A stretch of 64,000 nucleotides of DNA, taken from Prolixibacteraceae bacterium (lineage in GTDB: Bacteria > Bacteroidota > Bacteroidia > Bacteroidales > Prolixibacteraceae). The notes beneath the pieces are model-generated. The model had not been told where the DNA came from, did not search any database, and saw nothing but the letters and a program-made list of their open reading frames with translations. The position numbers were made by a program, and so were the translations under genes. The stretch covers positions 1 through 64,000 of the forward strand of contig JAOARB010000025.1 of NCBI GenBank assembly GCA_025210775.1, written 5' to 3'. This document shows positions 36,857 to 45,367 of the stretch, piece after piece. Each line of letters begins with the position of its first letter. Within the stretch, counting starts at the first letter, position 1.

Positions 36857-38209
36857 ATGCAACAAGGTAGAGATGGTTTTTCTAGTCGATTTGGGGTGAT
36901 TGCTGCGGCAGCTGGTTCGGCTATTGGTTTAGGAAATATTTGGAGATTTCCGTATGTTTTAGGTGAAAATGGTGGTGGTGCCTTTTTCTTGGTCTACATG
37001 GCTTTTATTTTATTATTAGGTATTCCTTTAATGTTGACAGAGATGTCTATTGGACGTGCTGGTCAACGTAATCCTTATGGAACATTTCGTTTTTTAGCAC
37101 CAAAAACAAAGTGGTATCTTGTTGGTGTTATGGGGGTGGCAGCAGCTTTTCTTATTCTTTCATTTTATAGTGCTGTAGCAGGATGGACACTACAATATTT
37201 GTATGATGCAATATTTAATAACTTTGCAGGAAAAAGTTCTTCTGAACTTTTTGGAATGTTTACGAATTTTACTTCAGGAGTATATACTCCATCTATATGG
37301 ACTTTGGTGTTTTTGATGATGACTGGTTTGGTCGTCGTTGCTGGGGTTGAAAAAGGTATTGAGAAATATGCAAAGATATTGATGCCAATGCTTTTTGTAA
37401 TTATTATCATTCTTGATATTAGAGCTATCACCTTAGATGGAGCAAAAGAGGGTTTGGAGTTTCTCTTTAAGCCTGATTTTTCAAAACTAGATTCTAAGGC
37501 GGTGTTGGAGGCATTAGGACAATCGTTCTTCTCTTTAAGTTTAGGTATGGGAACGATGATTACTTATGGTTCGTATATCAATAAGAAAGAAAAATTATTC
37601 TCTTCTGCAACTTCAGTATCTATTGCAGATACTTTGATTGCAGTTCTTGCTGGAGTGGCTATTTTCCCAGCTGTTTTTGCTTTTGGTATCGAGCCAGATT
37701 CTGGGCCAGGATTGGTTTTTATTACGCTTCCTAATGTATTTCAGCAGATGCCTGGGGGATATGTATTCTCTGTGTTGTTCTTCTTTTTGCTTGTTATTGC
37801 AGCATTAACTTCTTCGATTTCGTTGTTAGAGGTCGTTGTTTCATATTTTACAGAAGAGTTGAAATTAACTAGAGCTAAAGCAACGATTGTTGCCTTTGCA
37901 GGAGTGGGAGTATTTGGTGTCCTTTGTTCTCTTTCATCGGGACCATTAAAAGATTTCCATCTTCTAGGTTTTACTATTTTTGATCTTTTTGATTATACTT
38001 CTTCTAATATTTTATTGCCAGTAGCAGGTTTGCTTATTGTGTTATTTGCTGGATGGAAATGGAAGAGAATGTCTGTCGCTTCAGAGGTTCTTGGAGAAGG
38101 CATAAAAGAGAATATGCTATTCAAAATTTTTATGTTTATTATTAAGTTTATTGCACCTTTTGCTATCACATTGGTTTTCCTTAATGCGGTTGGCTTATTG
38201 AAGTTGTAA
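36857..38209 (+). CDS. NSS-family sodium-dependent transporter, copy 1
   Basis: 450 residues and about 11-12 membrane helices. The neurotransmitter:sodium symporter signature is clear: FGVIAAAAGSAIGLGNIWRFP (unwound TM1 with the Na+/substrate site), ENGGGAFFLVYMAF and MSIGRAGQRN. TM6 residues appear in QSFFSLSLGMGTMITYGSY. Members of this subgroup import amino acids with Na+; which amino acid is not predictable. It is 75-80% similar by eye to the next gene, a clear tandem duplication. Each copy has its own upstream region and terminator. Confidence 0.93.
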   Translation: MQQGRDGFSSRFGVIAAAAGSAIGLGNIWRFPYVLGENGGGAFFLVYMAFILLLGIPLMLTEMSIGRAGQRNPYGTFRFLAPKTKWYLVGVMGVAAAFLILSFYSAVAGWTLQYLYDAIFNNFAGKSSSELFGMFTNFTSGVYTPSIWTLVFLMMTGLVVVAGVEKGIEKYAKILMPMLFVIIIILDIRAITLDGAKEGLEFLFKPDFSKLDSKAVLEALGQSFFSLSLGMGTMITYGSYINKKEKLFSSATSVSIADTLIAVLAGVAIFPAVFAFGIEPDSGPGLVFITLPNVFQQMPGGYVFSVLFFFLLVIAALTSSISLLEVVVSYFTEELKLTRAKATIVAFAGVGVFGVLCSLSSGPLKDFHLLGFTIFDLFDYTSSNILLPVAGLLIVLFAGWKWKRMSVASEVLGEGIKENMLFKIFMFIIKFIAPFAITLVFLNAVGLLKL

Positions 38210-38229
38210 TAAGTGTTTAGTTTAAAAGT

Positions 38230-38267
38230 AAAGGCTGTTCATATATGCTATTGAACGGCCTTTATTA
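38230..38267 (+). terminator. Terminator after first NSS gene
   Basis: AAAGGCTGTTCA (38230-38241) pairs with TGAACGGCCTTT (38252-38263) with one mismatch or wobble, then a short T/A tail. Confidence 0.7.
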
Positions 38268-38475
38268 GTTTTTCTCAATGACAATTAATTTTGTTGTTCA
38301 ATTATGCTTATGTTATTTCTGGAGTAATACAGTAGAGAATTATCGATAAAAGTATTGCGCTATGAAATGAAAAAGTGCATTTTTGTATGTTTTATGAGTT
38401 TTGTCATAAGAATAATGTGTTTGATGCTAGCGTTGCGTTAACATTTTGATGTTTAATTGTATATAATTGTTTTAG

Positions 38476-39825
38476 ATGCAACAAAATAGAGATGGCTTTT
38501 CTAGTCGATTTGGTGTGATTGCCGCTGCCGCTGGTTCGGCTATTGGTTTGGGAAACATTTGGAGGTTCCCTTATGTGTTAGGTGAGAATGGAGGAGGTGC
38601 CTTCTTCCTTATTTACTTGGCTTTTATTGTATTGTTAGGTATTCCTTTGATGTTGACAGAGATGTCTATAGGACGAGCAGGACAACGAAATACTTATGGA
38701 TCTTTCCGTAATTTGGCACCAAAATCTAAATGGTACTTTATCGGTATCATGGGGGTAGTTGGTGCATATATGATACTTTCTTTTTATAGTGCTGTGGCTG
38801 GTTGGACATTACAGTATCTATATGATGCGGTAGTTAATAATTTTGCAAATAAGAATAGTGCTGACTTGGTTTCGATGTACGAAACGTTTACATCTAGCTC
38901 CTTTATGCCTGTAGTATGGACGTTGGTATTCTTGTTTTTAACGGGCCTTGTGGTTGTTGCGGGGATTGAAAAAGGGATTGAAAAATATACTAAAATATTA
39001 ATGCCTCTTTTGTTTGTTATTATTGTTGTTTTGGACATTAGGGCTGTCTCTTTGGATGGAGCAGAAGAAGGATTGTCTTTTTTGTTTAATCCAGATTTTT
39101 CTAAGATTTCATCTAAAGTAGTATTAGAGGCTTTAGGACAGGCTTTCTTTTCTCTTAGTTTGGGGATGGGGACCATCATTACTTATGGATCGTATATTGA
39201 CAAAAAAGAGAAACTGTTTTCATCTGCTGTCTCTGTTTCTTTAGCTGATACTGCTATTGCTGTGTTGGCAGGTGTAGCCATTTTCCCAGCTGTTTTCGCT
39301 TTTGGTATTGAGCCTGATTCTGGGCCTGGTTTGGTGTTTATCACCCTGCCTAATGTCTTTCAGCAGATGCCAGGAGGTTATTTCTTTTCAATCATTTTCT
39401 TCTTCTTGCTAGTTATTGCTGCTTTGACTTCTTCAATATCTTTGTTGGAGGTAATTGTAGCCTATTTTGCGGAAGAGTTAAATATGACTAGAGCCAAGGC
39501 CACAATGGTTAGTTTTATTAGTGTTGGTGTTTTAGGTGTTCTTTGTGCATTGTCTTTTGGACCAATGAGTAAAGTTACCTTATTTGGATTTACCATCTTT
39601 CAACTGTTTGATTATGTCGCTTCAAATATTCTTTTGCCAGTAGGAGGAATGTTGATTGTTTTCTTTGCAGGCTGGGTATGGGCTCGTAGTCGTTTTAAAC
39701 AAGAGATTATCGGAGAGAGTAAAGAAAATGGATTGTTTAAGATCTTTATGTTTATAATTAAATTTGTCGCTCCGTTTGCTATTGCGTTAGTGTTTTTAAA
39801 TGCAGTAGGGTTATTGAAGTTTTAA
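38476..39825 (+). CDS. NSS-family sodium-dependent transporter, copy 2
   Basis: 449 residues, same topology and motifs as copy 1 (FGVIAAAAGSAIGLGNIWRFP, GGGAFFLIYLAF, QAFFSLSLGMGTIITYGSY, EPDSGPGLVFITLPNVFQQMP). Differences cluster in loops (residues about 130-150, around 205-215) and in the C-terminal tail, while TM1, TM6 and TM8 near the predicted substrate site are almost unchanged, so similar substrates but different regulation is a reasonable guess. Located 266 bp after copy 1, behind a terminator. Confidence 0.93.
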   Translation: MQQNRDGFSSRFGVIAAAAGSAIGLGNIWRFPYVLGENGGGAFFLIYLAFIVLLGIPLMLTEMSIGRAGQRNTYGSFRNLAPKSKWYFIGIMGVVGAYMILSFYSAVAGWTLQYLYDAVVNNFANKNSADLVSMYETFTSSSFMPVVWTLVFLFLTGLVVVAGIEKGIEKYTKILMPLLFVIIVVLDIRAVSLDGAEEGLSFLFNPDFSKISSKVVLEALGQAFFSLSLGMGTIITYGSYIDKKEKLFSSAVSVSLADTAIAVLAGVAIFPAVFAFGIEPDSGPGLVFITLPNVFQQMPGGYFFSIIFFFLLVIAALTSSISLLEVIVAYFAEELNMTRAKATMVSFISVGVLGVLCALSFGPMSKVTLFGFTIFQLFDYVASNILLPVGGMLIVFFAGWVWARSRFKQEIIGESKENGLFKIFMFIIKFVAPFAIALVFLNAVGLLKF

Positions 39826-39843
39826 TCACTTCTTTATTATACT

Positions 39844-39885
39844 AAAATAGAGGCTATTCTTTCATAGGGTAGCCTCTATTTTTTG
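39844..39885. terminator. Bidirectional terminator between convergent NSS and esterase genes
   Basis: AAATAGAGGCTA (39844-39855) pairs with TAGCCTCTATTT (39870-39881), with A-rich 5' and T-rich 3' flanks usable from both strands. Confidence 0.85.
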
Positions 39886-39888
39886 TTG

Positions 39889-41061
39889 TTAATATTCCAT
39901 TCTGTCGTTCCAATTCGTTATTTCGTAGGTGTACTCCTTTTCTTTATTGGAGGTGATGGCAATATTTCCAAAGTATTCGTTTTGTTCTACAATTGCTTCT
40001 GTGTCCCAATTTCCTCTTGTGAATTTTAATTCTGCTGGGAGCTGAATATGTATATTGATTTCTCTTTCGTATTTTGAACTCTTTTCCATTAATAGTTTAT
40101 CTGGATCCCAGTTTGCAAGATTATCTTGGTTTCCTGTTATATATACAGAATCATTTTCATTTGGTACTTTTACTTTGATATGAACTTTAACTTTTCGGTT
40201 AGAAAGTTTATATCGTTTGTTCTTAGAATAGTATTCAAAATATCTTTTTAATGCTGTTTGAACACTTGCAGGATATGTTGTCCAATGATTTCTTTTAGGA
40301 AATTCGGCATAGGTATATTCATAAACTTTATCTAATGAGTCTTTTATGTATTTTCGAAATTTTTTATATGCAGGTTTCCATGGTTTCCAATATTCTATCC
40401 CTTCGTTTGCCATACTGGTGTATAAGAATCCATGGGGCTTGATTTTTGAATAGTCATATTGCAGAAGATCTTCAATTAACCTTCCTTTGTCAAAGGCTAG
40501 ATTGGGAGATATGGCAATAATATCATTAAACATATTGGGTTTTTGTAGTATGCTGTAGATTACTAATGATGCACTAAGAGAGTGCCCTATTGCAATATTA
40601 TTTCCCAATGTTCTGTAGTGGTGGTTTATATAGGAAATTACTTCTTTTTCAATGAAATTTAAGAAATTGTTTGCATTGCCAGAATAACCATTGTAGAATT
40701 CCTTCGGTTCTGTATATCTAGGTGCTGGAAGCATATCATTATTCCGAGCATAGTCCGTCTTTTCATAATAAGGCGAGGTGATTCCTACAATAATAAATTC
40801 CTTGTCTCCATGGTCTTGAAAGCCTAGTATGGAATGTACGTAGTCAAATAACATTCTGTTCTGTGCATCGAAAATGTATATTACATCATAGTGGGTGTAT
40901 TTGTTTTCATTATACCCTACAGGTAGATAGATTAGTAGTTCTCTTTTTTGTTTTAGATTCTTAGATTTAATTGTTACGGATTTTACTTCTGCTATTTGTT
41001 GTCCGTATGCCAATGATGATAGGAGTATTATGCTAATGAGTAGAATTAGATTCTTTTTCAT
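39889..41061 (-). CDS. Secreted esterase (alpha/beta hydrolase) with C-terminal CBM20-like domain
   Basis: 390 residues. A signal peptide ends near AYGQQ (residue 21). The alpha/beta-hydrolase domain of the esterase D/IroE type spans about 25-285: LLIYLPVGY, VIYIFDAQNRMLFDY, nucleophile elbow IAIGHSLSAS (Ser161), and a late HW (NHWTTYP) that supplies the probable catalytic histidine. The C-terminal 90 residues (VKVHIKVKVPNENDSVYITGNQDNLANWDP ...) resemble a starch-binding CBM20-type beta-sandwich. Likely an outer-membrane or periplasmic esterase of a siderophore, acyl sugar or similar ester; the substrate is not determined. Confidence 0.82.
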   Translation of the reverse strand: MKKNLILLISIILLSSLAYGQQIAEVKSVTIKSKNLKQKRELLIYLPVGYNENKYTHYDVIYIFDAQNRMLFDYVHSILGFQDHGDKEFIIVGITSPYYEKTDYARNNDMLPAPRYTEPKEFYNGYSGNANNFLNFIEKEVISYINHHYRTLGNNIAIGHSLSASLVIYSILQKPNMFNDIIAISPNLAFDKGRLIEDLLQYDYSKIKPHGFLYTSMANEGIEYWKPWKPAYKKFRKYIKDSLDKVYEYTYAEFPKRNHWTTYPASVQTALKRYFEYYSKNKRYKLSNRKVKVHIKVKVPNENDSVYITGNQDNLANWDPDKLLMEKSSKYEREINIHIQLPAELKFTRGNWDTEAIVEQNEYFGNIAITSNKEKEYTYEITNWNDRMEY

Positions 41062-41276
41062 ATTTAAATGTATTTAAGAAGTTTGTCTTTTGAATTTAAA
41101 TTGATTTGTTTTTTGCCTGCAATTTTTGAAATATTATCTCTAAAGATAGAAAATTAGACTCAATATTTTTTTTGAAGAACTTTTGCTTTGATGTGAAGGC
41201 TCTTTTGCTTGTACAAACTATTTTGTATGTTGGTTTGTTTATTTATTTATTTATTATCTGTAAGCTAATATAGAAG

Positions 41277-42053
41277 ATGATCCGAAGAGAGTTTAAAATA
41301 TTGATTTCTTATATTTTGGTGATCTTGTTATGTGGAGTTGTGGTGGTTGTTCGTAGAGCGTGGAATAACCATTGTGATAACTGCTGGGTAAAGGATTGCT
41401 CTATTACGATGTCTGAAATTGATTCTTTGCGTTGGAATGGTCGTGTTGTCTTTTCTTTTGATCCCAATCTGTTAGATCGTGATTCTTTCCTTTTATTGGG
41501 CTTGGATATTGGTTTGGTTGATCGTATTGTGCGTTATCGTAATGCAAAAGGCTTTTTTAAAACTAAAGATGCTTTTTTTCAGTTTTGTAAAGAGGATTCT
41601 TTGTGGTGTCATCATTTTGAAGACTTTGTAAGTATTAGTAAAACAGAGAGGGTAAAGAAGGTGGAAATTAATAAGGTTTCGTATTCGAAGTTTTGTAATG
41701 CTTTGAAGACTTGTACTAAAAAGGACATTAATCGGTTGTATTACTGGAGGGAAGCTCATATGGGTATTGTTTCTTGGAAGCAACTTTACGATTTAGATCT
41801 CTTCCCAGAAAACTTTATTAAAGAATGTTCGCGTGTTTTCTATGTGGATAAAGAGATGGTTTCTTGTGTGGATGTAAATGTAGCCTCGTATGAGGAATTG
41901 AGAAAATTGCCCTATTTATCTAAGCAAGATATTCAGTGTGTATTGGATTATCGTGCTGACCATATGGGTTTTGCTGTTGCTAGTGAATTCTTCTCTTGTG
42001 TCCAGCTATCCGCTTTAAGATGCTATTTTTTGGAGCAATATCTCTGTTTTTGA
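41277..42053 (+). CDS. Membrane-anchored helix-hairpin-helix protein
   Basis: 258 residues. One N-terminal membrane helix (about 8-26), then a mainly basic, cysteine-rich extracytoplasmic or cytoplasmic part containing several helix-hairpin-helix units: FLLLGLDIGLVDRIVRYRNAKGFFKTKDAF, an INKVSYSKFCNAL unit, and VDVNVASYEELRKLPYLSKQDIQCVLDYRADHMGF. The repeated HHH resembles the ComEA-like DNA-binding proteins often found before rpsU in Bacteroidota. DNA binding is inferred from the family; a role in DNA uptake is possible but unproven. rpsU follows after its own promoter. Confidence 0.8.
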   Translation: MIRREFKILISYILVILLCGVVVVVRRAWNNHCDNCWVKDCSITMSEIDSLRWNGRVVFSFDPNLLDRDSFLLLGLDIGLVDRIVRYRNAKGFFKTKDAFFQFCKEDSLWCHHFEDFVSISKTERVKKVEINKVSYSKFCNALKTCTKKDINRLYYWREAHMGIVSWKQLYDLDLFPENFIKECSRVFYVDKEMVSCVDVNVASYEELRKLPYLSKQDIQCVLDYRADHMGFAVASEFFSCVQLSALRCYFLEQYLCF

Positions 42054-42081
42054 AAAAAATAGAGATAAAAAAATGATTCTG

Positions 42082-42113
42082 TTTGGTCTGTGTGAGGAAA
42101 AATTGTAAATTTG
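42082..42113 (+). promoter_or_regulatory. Promoter for rpsU
   Basis: TTTG (42082-42085), 20 bp, TAAATTTG (42106-42113): a near-perfect match to the Bacteroidota consensus. Transcription would start near 42118-42121, leaving a leader of about 160 nt before rpsU. Confidence 0.75.
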
Positions 42114-42194
42114 CGCCCGTTATGAGGAAATCATCCTTTCATGTGTTCCCATCCATATAACAATAATTAAAGTCATATACTGGAGGTGTATACA

Positions 42195-42248
42195 TTGAAA
42201 AATAAAAAAGGGATTACGATAGGATGTTTAGAATCGAATTTGATTTAA
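42195..42248 (+). promoter_or_regulatory. Shine-Dalgarno-led short ORF in the rpsU leader
   Basis: GGAGGTG (42182-42188) stands 6-7 nt before a TTG at 42195 that opens 17 codons (M-K-N-K-K-G-I-T-I-G-C-L-E-S-N-L-I) and ends at TAA 42246. It is in frame with rpsU, from which it is separated by that stop. An earlier 12-codon ATG frame (42122-42160) begins almost at the predicted transcription start. rpsU itself has no Shine-Dalgarno. Whether the ORF is translated is not known. Confidence 0.35.
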
Positions 42249-42281
42249 ATTAAGTTTTAGTAATTATAATATTTTAATAAA

Positions 42282-42473
42282 ATGATCGTAATACCAATTA
42301 AAGAAGGCGAAAATATCGAGAGAGCTCTTAAGCGTTTCAAACGTAAATTTGAAAAAACTGGTACAGTTAAAGAACTTAGAGGTCGTAAGCATTTCGTTAA
42401 GCCTTCTGTAAGAAGAAGAGAAGAAGTTAAGAAAGCTATCTATATTGAGCAACTACATCGTGCTGAAGATTAA
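42282..42473 (+). CDS. rpsU: 30S ribosomal protein S21 (bS21)
   Basis: 63 residues, the usual length: MIVIPIKEGENIERALKRFK start, strongly basic, ending IEQLHRAED. bS21 sits on the 30S platform; in Bacteroidota it helps hold the 16S 3' end so that the anti-Shine-Dalgarno is hidden, and in Flavobacterium rpsU expression is reported to depend on bS21 levels. Here the start codon is preceded by AT-rich sequence without a Shine-Dalgarno, while a strong one occurs 95 nt upstream in the leader. A terminator follows the gene. Confidence 0.97.
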   Translation: MIVIPIKEGENIERALKRFKRKFEKTGTVKELRGRKHFVKPSVRRREEVKKAIYIEQLHRAED

Positions 42474-42496
42474 TCTTTAGTTTCGTAGTTGAATAG

Positions 42497-42532
42497 AAAA
42501 TCACTTGTCGTTATGGCAGGTGATTTTTTTTT
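42497..42532 (+). terminator. Terminator after rpsU
   Basis: AAAATCACTTG (42497-42507) pairs with CAGGTGATTTT (42517-42527, one G-U), followed by a T run. Confidence 0.88.
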
Positions 42533-42575
42533 GCGTCATATTTTTTTGTAACTTAAGTAAAAAATAAGAAAGGGT

Positions 42576-43457
42576 ATGGGGGTTGAAGATTTTATAAATT
42601 ATTTGCAATATGAAAAACGTATGTCGTCGTATACTGTGGTGGCATATAGAAGTGATTTGAGTCAATTTGAAAAGTTTGCAGTTCAGTTGGTGGATGATTT
42701 CTCTTGGCTTCAGGTGGATGGATTCCTTGTTAGGGAGTGGGTGGTGCATTTGATGGGGAAAGGAATGGCTCCACGTACTGTCCATCGAAAAATATCCGCT
42801 TTGAAATCCTTTTATCGTTTCCTTTTGGTGAATGAGGTAGTGGAGAAGGATCCAACAACGATGGTTGTATTGCCAAAGGTTAGAAAGAAACTCCCTTTCT
42901 TTGTGCGTATTCGTGAAATGGATAATTTGCTCGATCATGATTGGTTTAGTCATGATTTTTCAGGGATGAGAGATCGTGCTATATTGCATGTTTTTTATGG
43001 AACTGGCATGCGTTTGTCTGAATTAATTGGTCTAAAAGTGTCAAATATTGATCTCGTTCAAAAAAAATTGAAGGTTTTAGGTAAAGGAAATAAAGAACGA
43101 ATTATTCCTTTTAATGCTGAATTAGCTCAGGTGATTGCTAGTTATTTAGAGCAAAGATCTAAAAAATATGGGAATAATTCGGATGTGCTTTTTTTGACAA
43201 ATAAAGGTGAACAAGTCTACCATAAATTTGTTTATAGGGTAGTAAAACGTTATCTTGCTAAAGTATCAACGGTGTCAAAGAAGAGTCCACACGTCCTACG
43301 TCATTCGTATGCAACACATATGATGAATGCAGGAGCAGATCTAAGGGCAATTCAAGAATTATTAGGACACGCAAGTTTGGCGAGTACCGAGGTGTATACA
43401 CATACAACCTTTGAGAAATTAAGGAAAGTTTACAAACAAGCCCATTCAAGGGATTAA
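42576..43457 (+). CDS. Tyrosine recombinase XerC/XerD-like
   Basis: 293 residues. It has an N-terminal SAM-like core-binding domain (about 1-85) and a C-terminal catalytic domain. The full catalytic set is visible: Arg146 (GTGMRLSEL), Lys170, His239 and Arg242 (HVLRHSYATHM), His265 (LLGHASL) and Tyr274 (EVYTH). Such enzymes resolve chromosome dimers at dif; the position between rpsU and hpf is that of the XerC-type gene in many Bacteroidota. Which Xer paralogue it is cannot be settled here. hpf starts 18 bp downstream, so they probably share a transcript. Confidence 0.93.
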   Translation: MGVEDFINYLQYEKRMSSYTVVAYRSDLSQFEKFAVQLVDDFSWLQVDGFLVREWVVHLMGKGMAPRTVHRKISALKSFYRFLLVNEVVEKDPTTMVVLPKVRKKLPFFVRIREMDNLLDHDWFSHDFSGMRDRAILHVFYGTGMRLSELIGLKVSNIDLVQKKLKVLGKGNKERIIPFNAELAQVIASYLEQRSKKYGNNSDVLFLTNKGEQVYHKFVYRVVKRYLAKVSTVSKKSPHVLRHSYATHMMNAGADLRAIQELLGHASLASTEVYTHTTFEKLRKVYKQAHSRD

Positions 43458-43475
43458 AAGATGGAGGAGTGATAT

Positions 43476-43778
43476 ATGAATGTTACATTTCAATCTGTAC
43501 AATTTAAAGCTGATCAGAGATTGTTAGACTTTACTGAAAAGAAAGTTTCTAAACTAGATCAATATTATGAGTCTATTATTGGGGCTGAAGTGATTTTCCG
43601 TCTTGTGCCAGATCAGGATAGAGAGAATAAAGTAGCTGAAATTAAGCTATCTATACCTGATCGTGATTATTTGTTTTCTAAGAAAAATGCGGTGTCATTT
43701 GAAGAGGCTGTAGATTTAGCTGTCGCTGCGATTAAGCATCAATTAGAGCGAGTTAAAGAAAAGTCTCGATTTAAATAG
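43476..43778 (+). CDS. hpf: Ribosome hibernation promoting factor, short form
   Basis: 100 residues. The Ribosomal_S30AE/HPF domain is complete (MNVTFQSVQFKADQRLLDFTEKKV ... VKEKSRFK), without the C-terminal dimerisation domain of long HPF. It binds the decoding region of idle ribosomes. A GGAGG sequence lies 9 nt before the ATG. In Bacteroidota this gene regularly sits between xer and tuf. Confidence 0.93.
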   Translation: MNVTFQSVQFKADQRLLDFTEKKVSKLDQYYESIIGAEVIFRLVPDQDRENKVAEIKLSIPDRDYLFSKKNAVSFEEAVDLAVAAIKHQLERVKEKSRFK

Positions 43779-43795
43779 AAAAAAGTTCAAGTAAA

Positions 43796-43828
43796 TTTGT
43801 TTTTTACTTGAAAATGTTTTTACATTTG
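43796..43828 (+). promoter_or_regulatory. Promoter for tRNA-Tyr/tuf
   Basis: TTTG (43796-43799), 21 bp, TACATTTG (43821-43828), matching the Bacteroidota consensus. The tRNA begins 52 bp downstream; the hairpin-like ACACCA...TGGTGT pair (about 43830-43860) lies in the leader. Confidence 0.7.
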
Positions 43829-43879
43829 CACACCATTTCATCATTAGCAGGAAGTGGTGTGTTTTTATGTTGTTAAAAA

Positions 43880-43962
43880 GGGGAGATACCAAAGCGGCCA
43901 ACTGGGGCAGACTGTAACTCTGCTGTCTTATGACTTCGTAGGTTCGAATCCTGCTCTCCCCA
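43880..43962 (+). tRNA. tRNA-Tyr (anticodon GUA)
   Basis: 83 nt with a long variable arm, as expected for tRNA-Tyr. Acceptor stem GGGGAGA (43880-43886) pairs with TCTCCCC (43955-43961), discriminator A at 43962. Anticodon stem GCAGA/TCTGC with loop CTGTAAC gives anticodon GTA at 43914-43916. T-arm GGTTCGAATCC is present. CCA is not encoded. It is the only tRNA found next to tuf. Confidence 0.96.
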
Positions 43963-44037
43963 CGTGCAATTGATGATTAATTGCGAAAAATAATTTTTTA
44001 ATTGATTTTTTTTAGAATCTAATTTTTTATTGGAGTT

Positions 44038-45219
44038 ATGGCTAAAGAACATTTTGAAAGAACCAAAGACCATGTTAACATTGGTACTATTGGTCACGTA
44101 GACCACGGTAAAACTACTTTGACTGCTGCGATTACTAAAGTATTGTCAGACAAAGGTTTGTCAGAAGCACGTGATTTCGATCAAATCGATAACGCACCTG
44201 AGGAAAAAGAGCGTGGTATTACTATTAACACTGCTCACGTTGAGTATCAAACAGCTAATCGTCACTATGCTCACGTTGACTGTCCAGGTCACGCTGACTA
44301 CGTTAAGAACATGGTTACTGGTGCTGCTCAGATGGACGGTGCTATTCTTGTTTGTGCTGCAACTGATGGTCCTATGCCTCAGACTCGTGAGCACATCCTA
44401 TTGGCTAAGCAGGTAAACGTACCTAAAATCGTTGTTTTCTTGAACAAAGTTGACATGGTTGATGATGAAGAGCTTCTTGAGCTAGTAGAAATGGAAGTTG
44501 TTGAACTTCTTGAATTCTACGGTTTCGAAGATTCTCCTGTAATCAAAGGTTCAGCTCTTGGTGGATTGAACGGTGAGCCAGAGTGGGTTGAGAAAATTAT
44601 GGAATTGATGGATGCTGTTGATTCATGGATCCCACTTCCTCCACGTGATATGGATAAGCCATTCTTGATGCCAGTTGAGGATGTATTCTCTATTACTGGT
44701 CGTGGTACTGTAGCAACAGGTCGTATCGAAACTGGTATTATCCATACTGGTGACGAAATGGAAATCATTGGTCTTGGTGCTGATGGTAAGAAAACTGTAT
44801 GTACTGGAGTTGAGATGTTCCGTAAGATTCTTGACGAAGGACAAGCAGGTGATAACGTAGGTCTATTGATGCGTGGTATTGACAAGAAAGAGATCAAGCG
44901 TGGTCAGATTCTTGCTAAACCAGGTACAATTACTCCTCACACTAAATTCAAAGCTGAGGTATACGTACTTAAGAAAGAAGAAGGTGGACGTCACACTCCA
45001 TTCCACAACAAATACCGTCCTCAGTTCTACCTACGTACTCTTGACGTAACTGGTGAGATTACTCTTCCAGAAGGAACTGAAATGGTTATGCCTGGTGATA
45101 ACGTATCAATTAACGTTGAACTTATCTACCCAGTTGCATTGAACATGGGTCTTCGTTTCGCTATTCGTGAAGGTGGACGTACTGTAGGTGCAGGTCAGGT
45201 AACTGAGATTGTTGACTAA
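44038..45219 (+). CDS. tuf: Elongation factor Tu
   Basis: 393 residues. The G1 P-loop GHVDHGKT is at residues 19-26, followed by the switch region ([14 protein letters not shown]), [13 protein letters not shown] (G3), NKVDMVDD (G4) and SALGG (G5), then beta-barrel domains 2 and 3. It delivers aminoacyl-tRNA to the ribosome. Codon use is highly biased toward C-ending codons for Asn, His and Tyr. A GGAG sequence lies 6 nt before the ATG. It is transcribed with the upstream tRNA-Tyr. Confidence 0.98.
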   Translation: MAKEHFERTKDHVNIGTIGHVDHGKTTLTAAITKVLSDKGLSEARDFDQIDNAPEEKERGITINTAHVEYQTANRHYAHVDCPGHADYVKNMVTGAAQMDGAILVCAATDGPMPQTREHILLAKQVNVPKIVVFLNKVDMVDDEELLELVEMEVVELLEFYGFEDSPVIKGSALGGLNGEPEWVEKIMELMDAVDSWIPLPPRDMDKPFLMPVEDVFSITGRGTVATGRIETGIIHTGDEMEIIGLGADGKKTVCTGVEMFRKILDEGQAGDNVGLLMRGIDKKEIKRGQILAKPGTITPHTKFKAEVYVLKKEEGGRHTPFHNKYRPQFYLRTLDVTGEITLPEGTEMVMPGDNVSINVELIYPVALNMGLRFAIREGGRTVGAGQVTEIVD

Positions 45220-45250
45220 TTTGTTGTTAATTCAATGAATTAAATATATT

Positions 45251-45283
45251 TTTGCGGTTCCTAATTGTGGGAACCGCAAATTT
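45251..45283 (+). terminator. Hairpin after tuf (partial terminator)
   Basis: A perfect 11-bp stem TTTGCGGTTCC / GGAACCGCAAA (45251-45261 with 45270-45280), but only TTT follows, so termination is probably incomplete, allowing read-through into secE-nusG. tRNA-Trp, which lies here in many Bacteroidota, is not present. Confidence 0.6.
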
Positions 45284-45367
45284 ACGGATTATCTGGTGTT
45301 GGAGATTTATGGGATTTCGATTGTCTCATGTCCGTCAAAAAACTCGTCTAAATTAAACGGTAATAAT

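Noticed and set aside
38353..38435. Short Cys-containing frame upstream of the second NSS transporter as a leader peptide
   Set aside because: Cysteines are scattered, there is no terminator hairpin between the frame and the gene, and no match upstream of copy 1 at an equivalent place.
45283..45335. ACGGA ... TCCGT pair between tuf and secE as a tRNA-Trp
   Set aside because: Only about 50 nt long, no cloverleaf and no CCA anticodon loop; not a tRNA.
45296..45367. GTG-started extension of SecE
   Set aside because: SecE proteins of this phylum begin close to MKAVAYIKESY; the extension has no similarity to SecE and overlaps the tuf 3' region.
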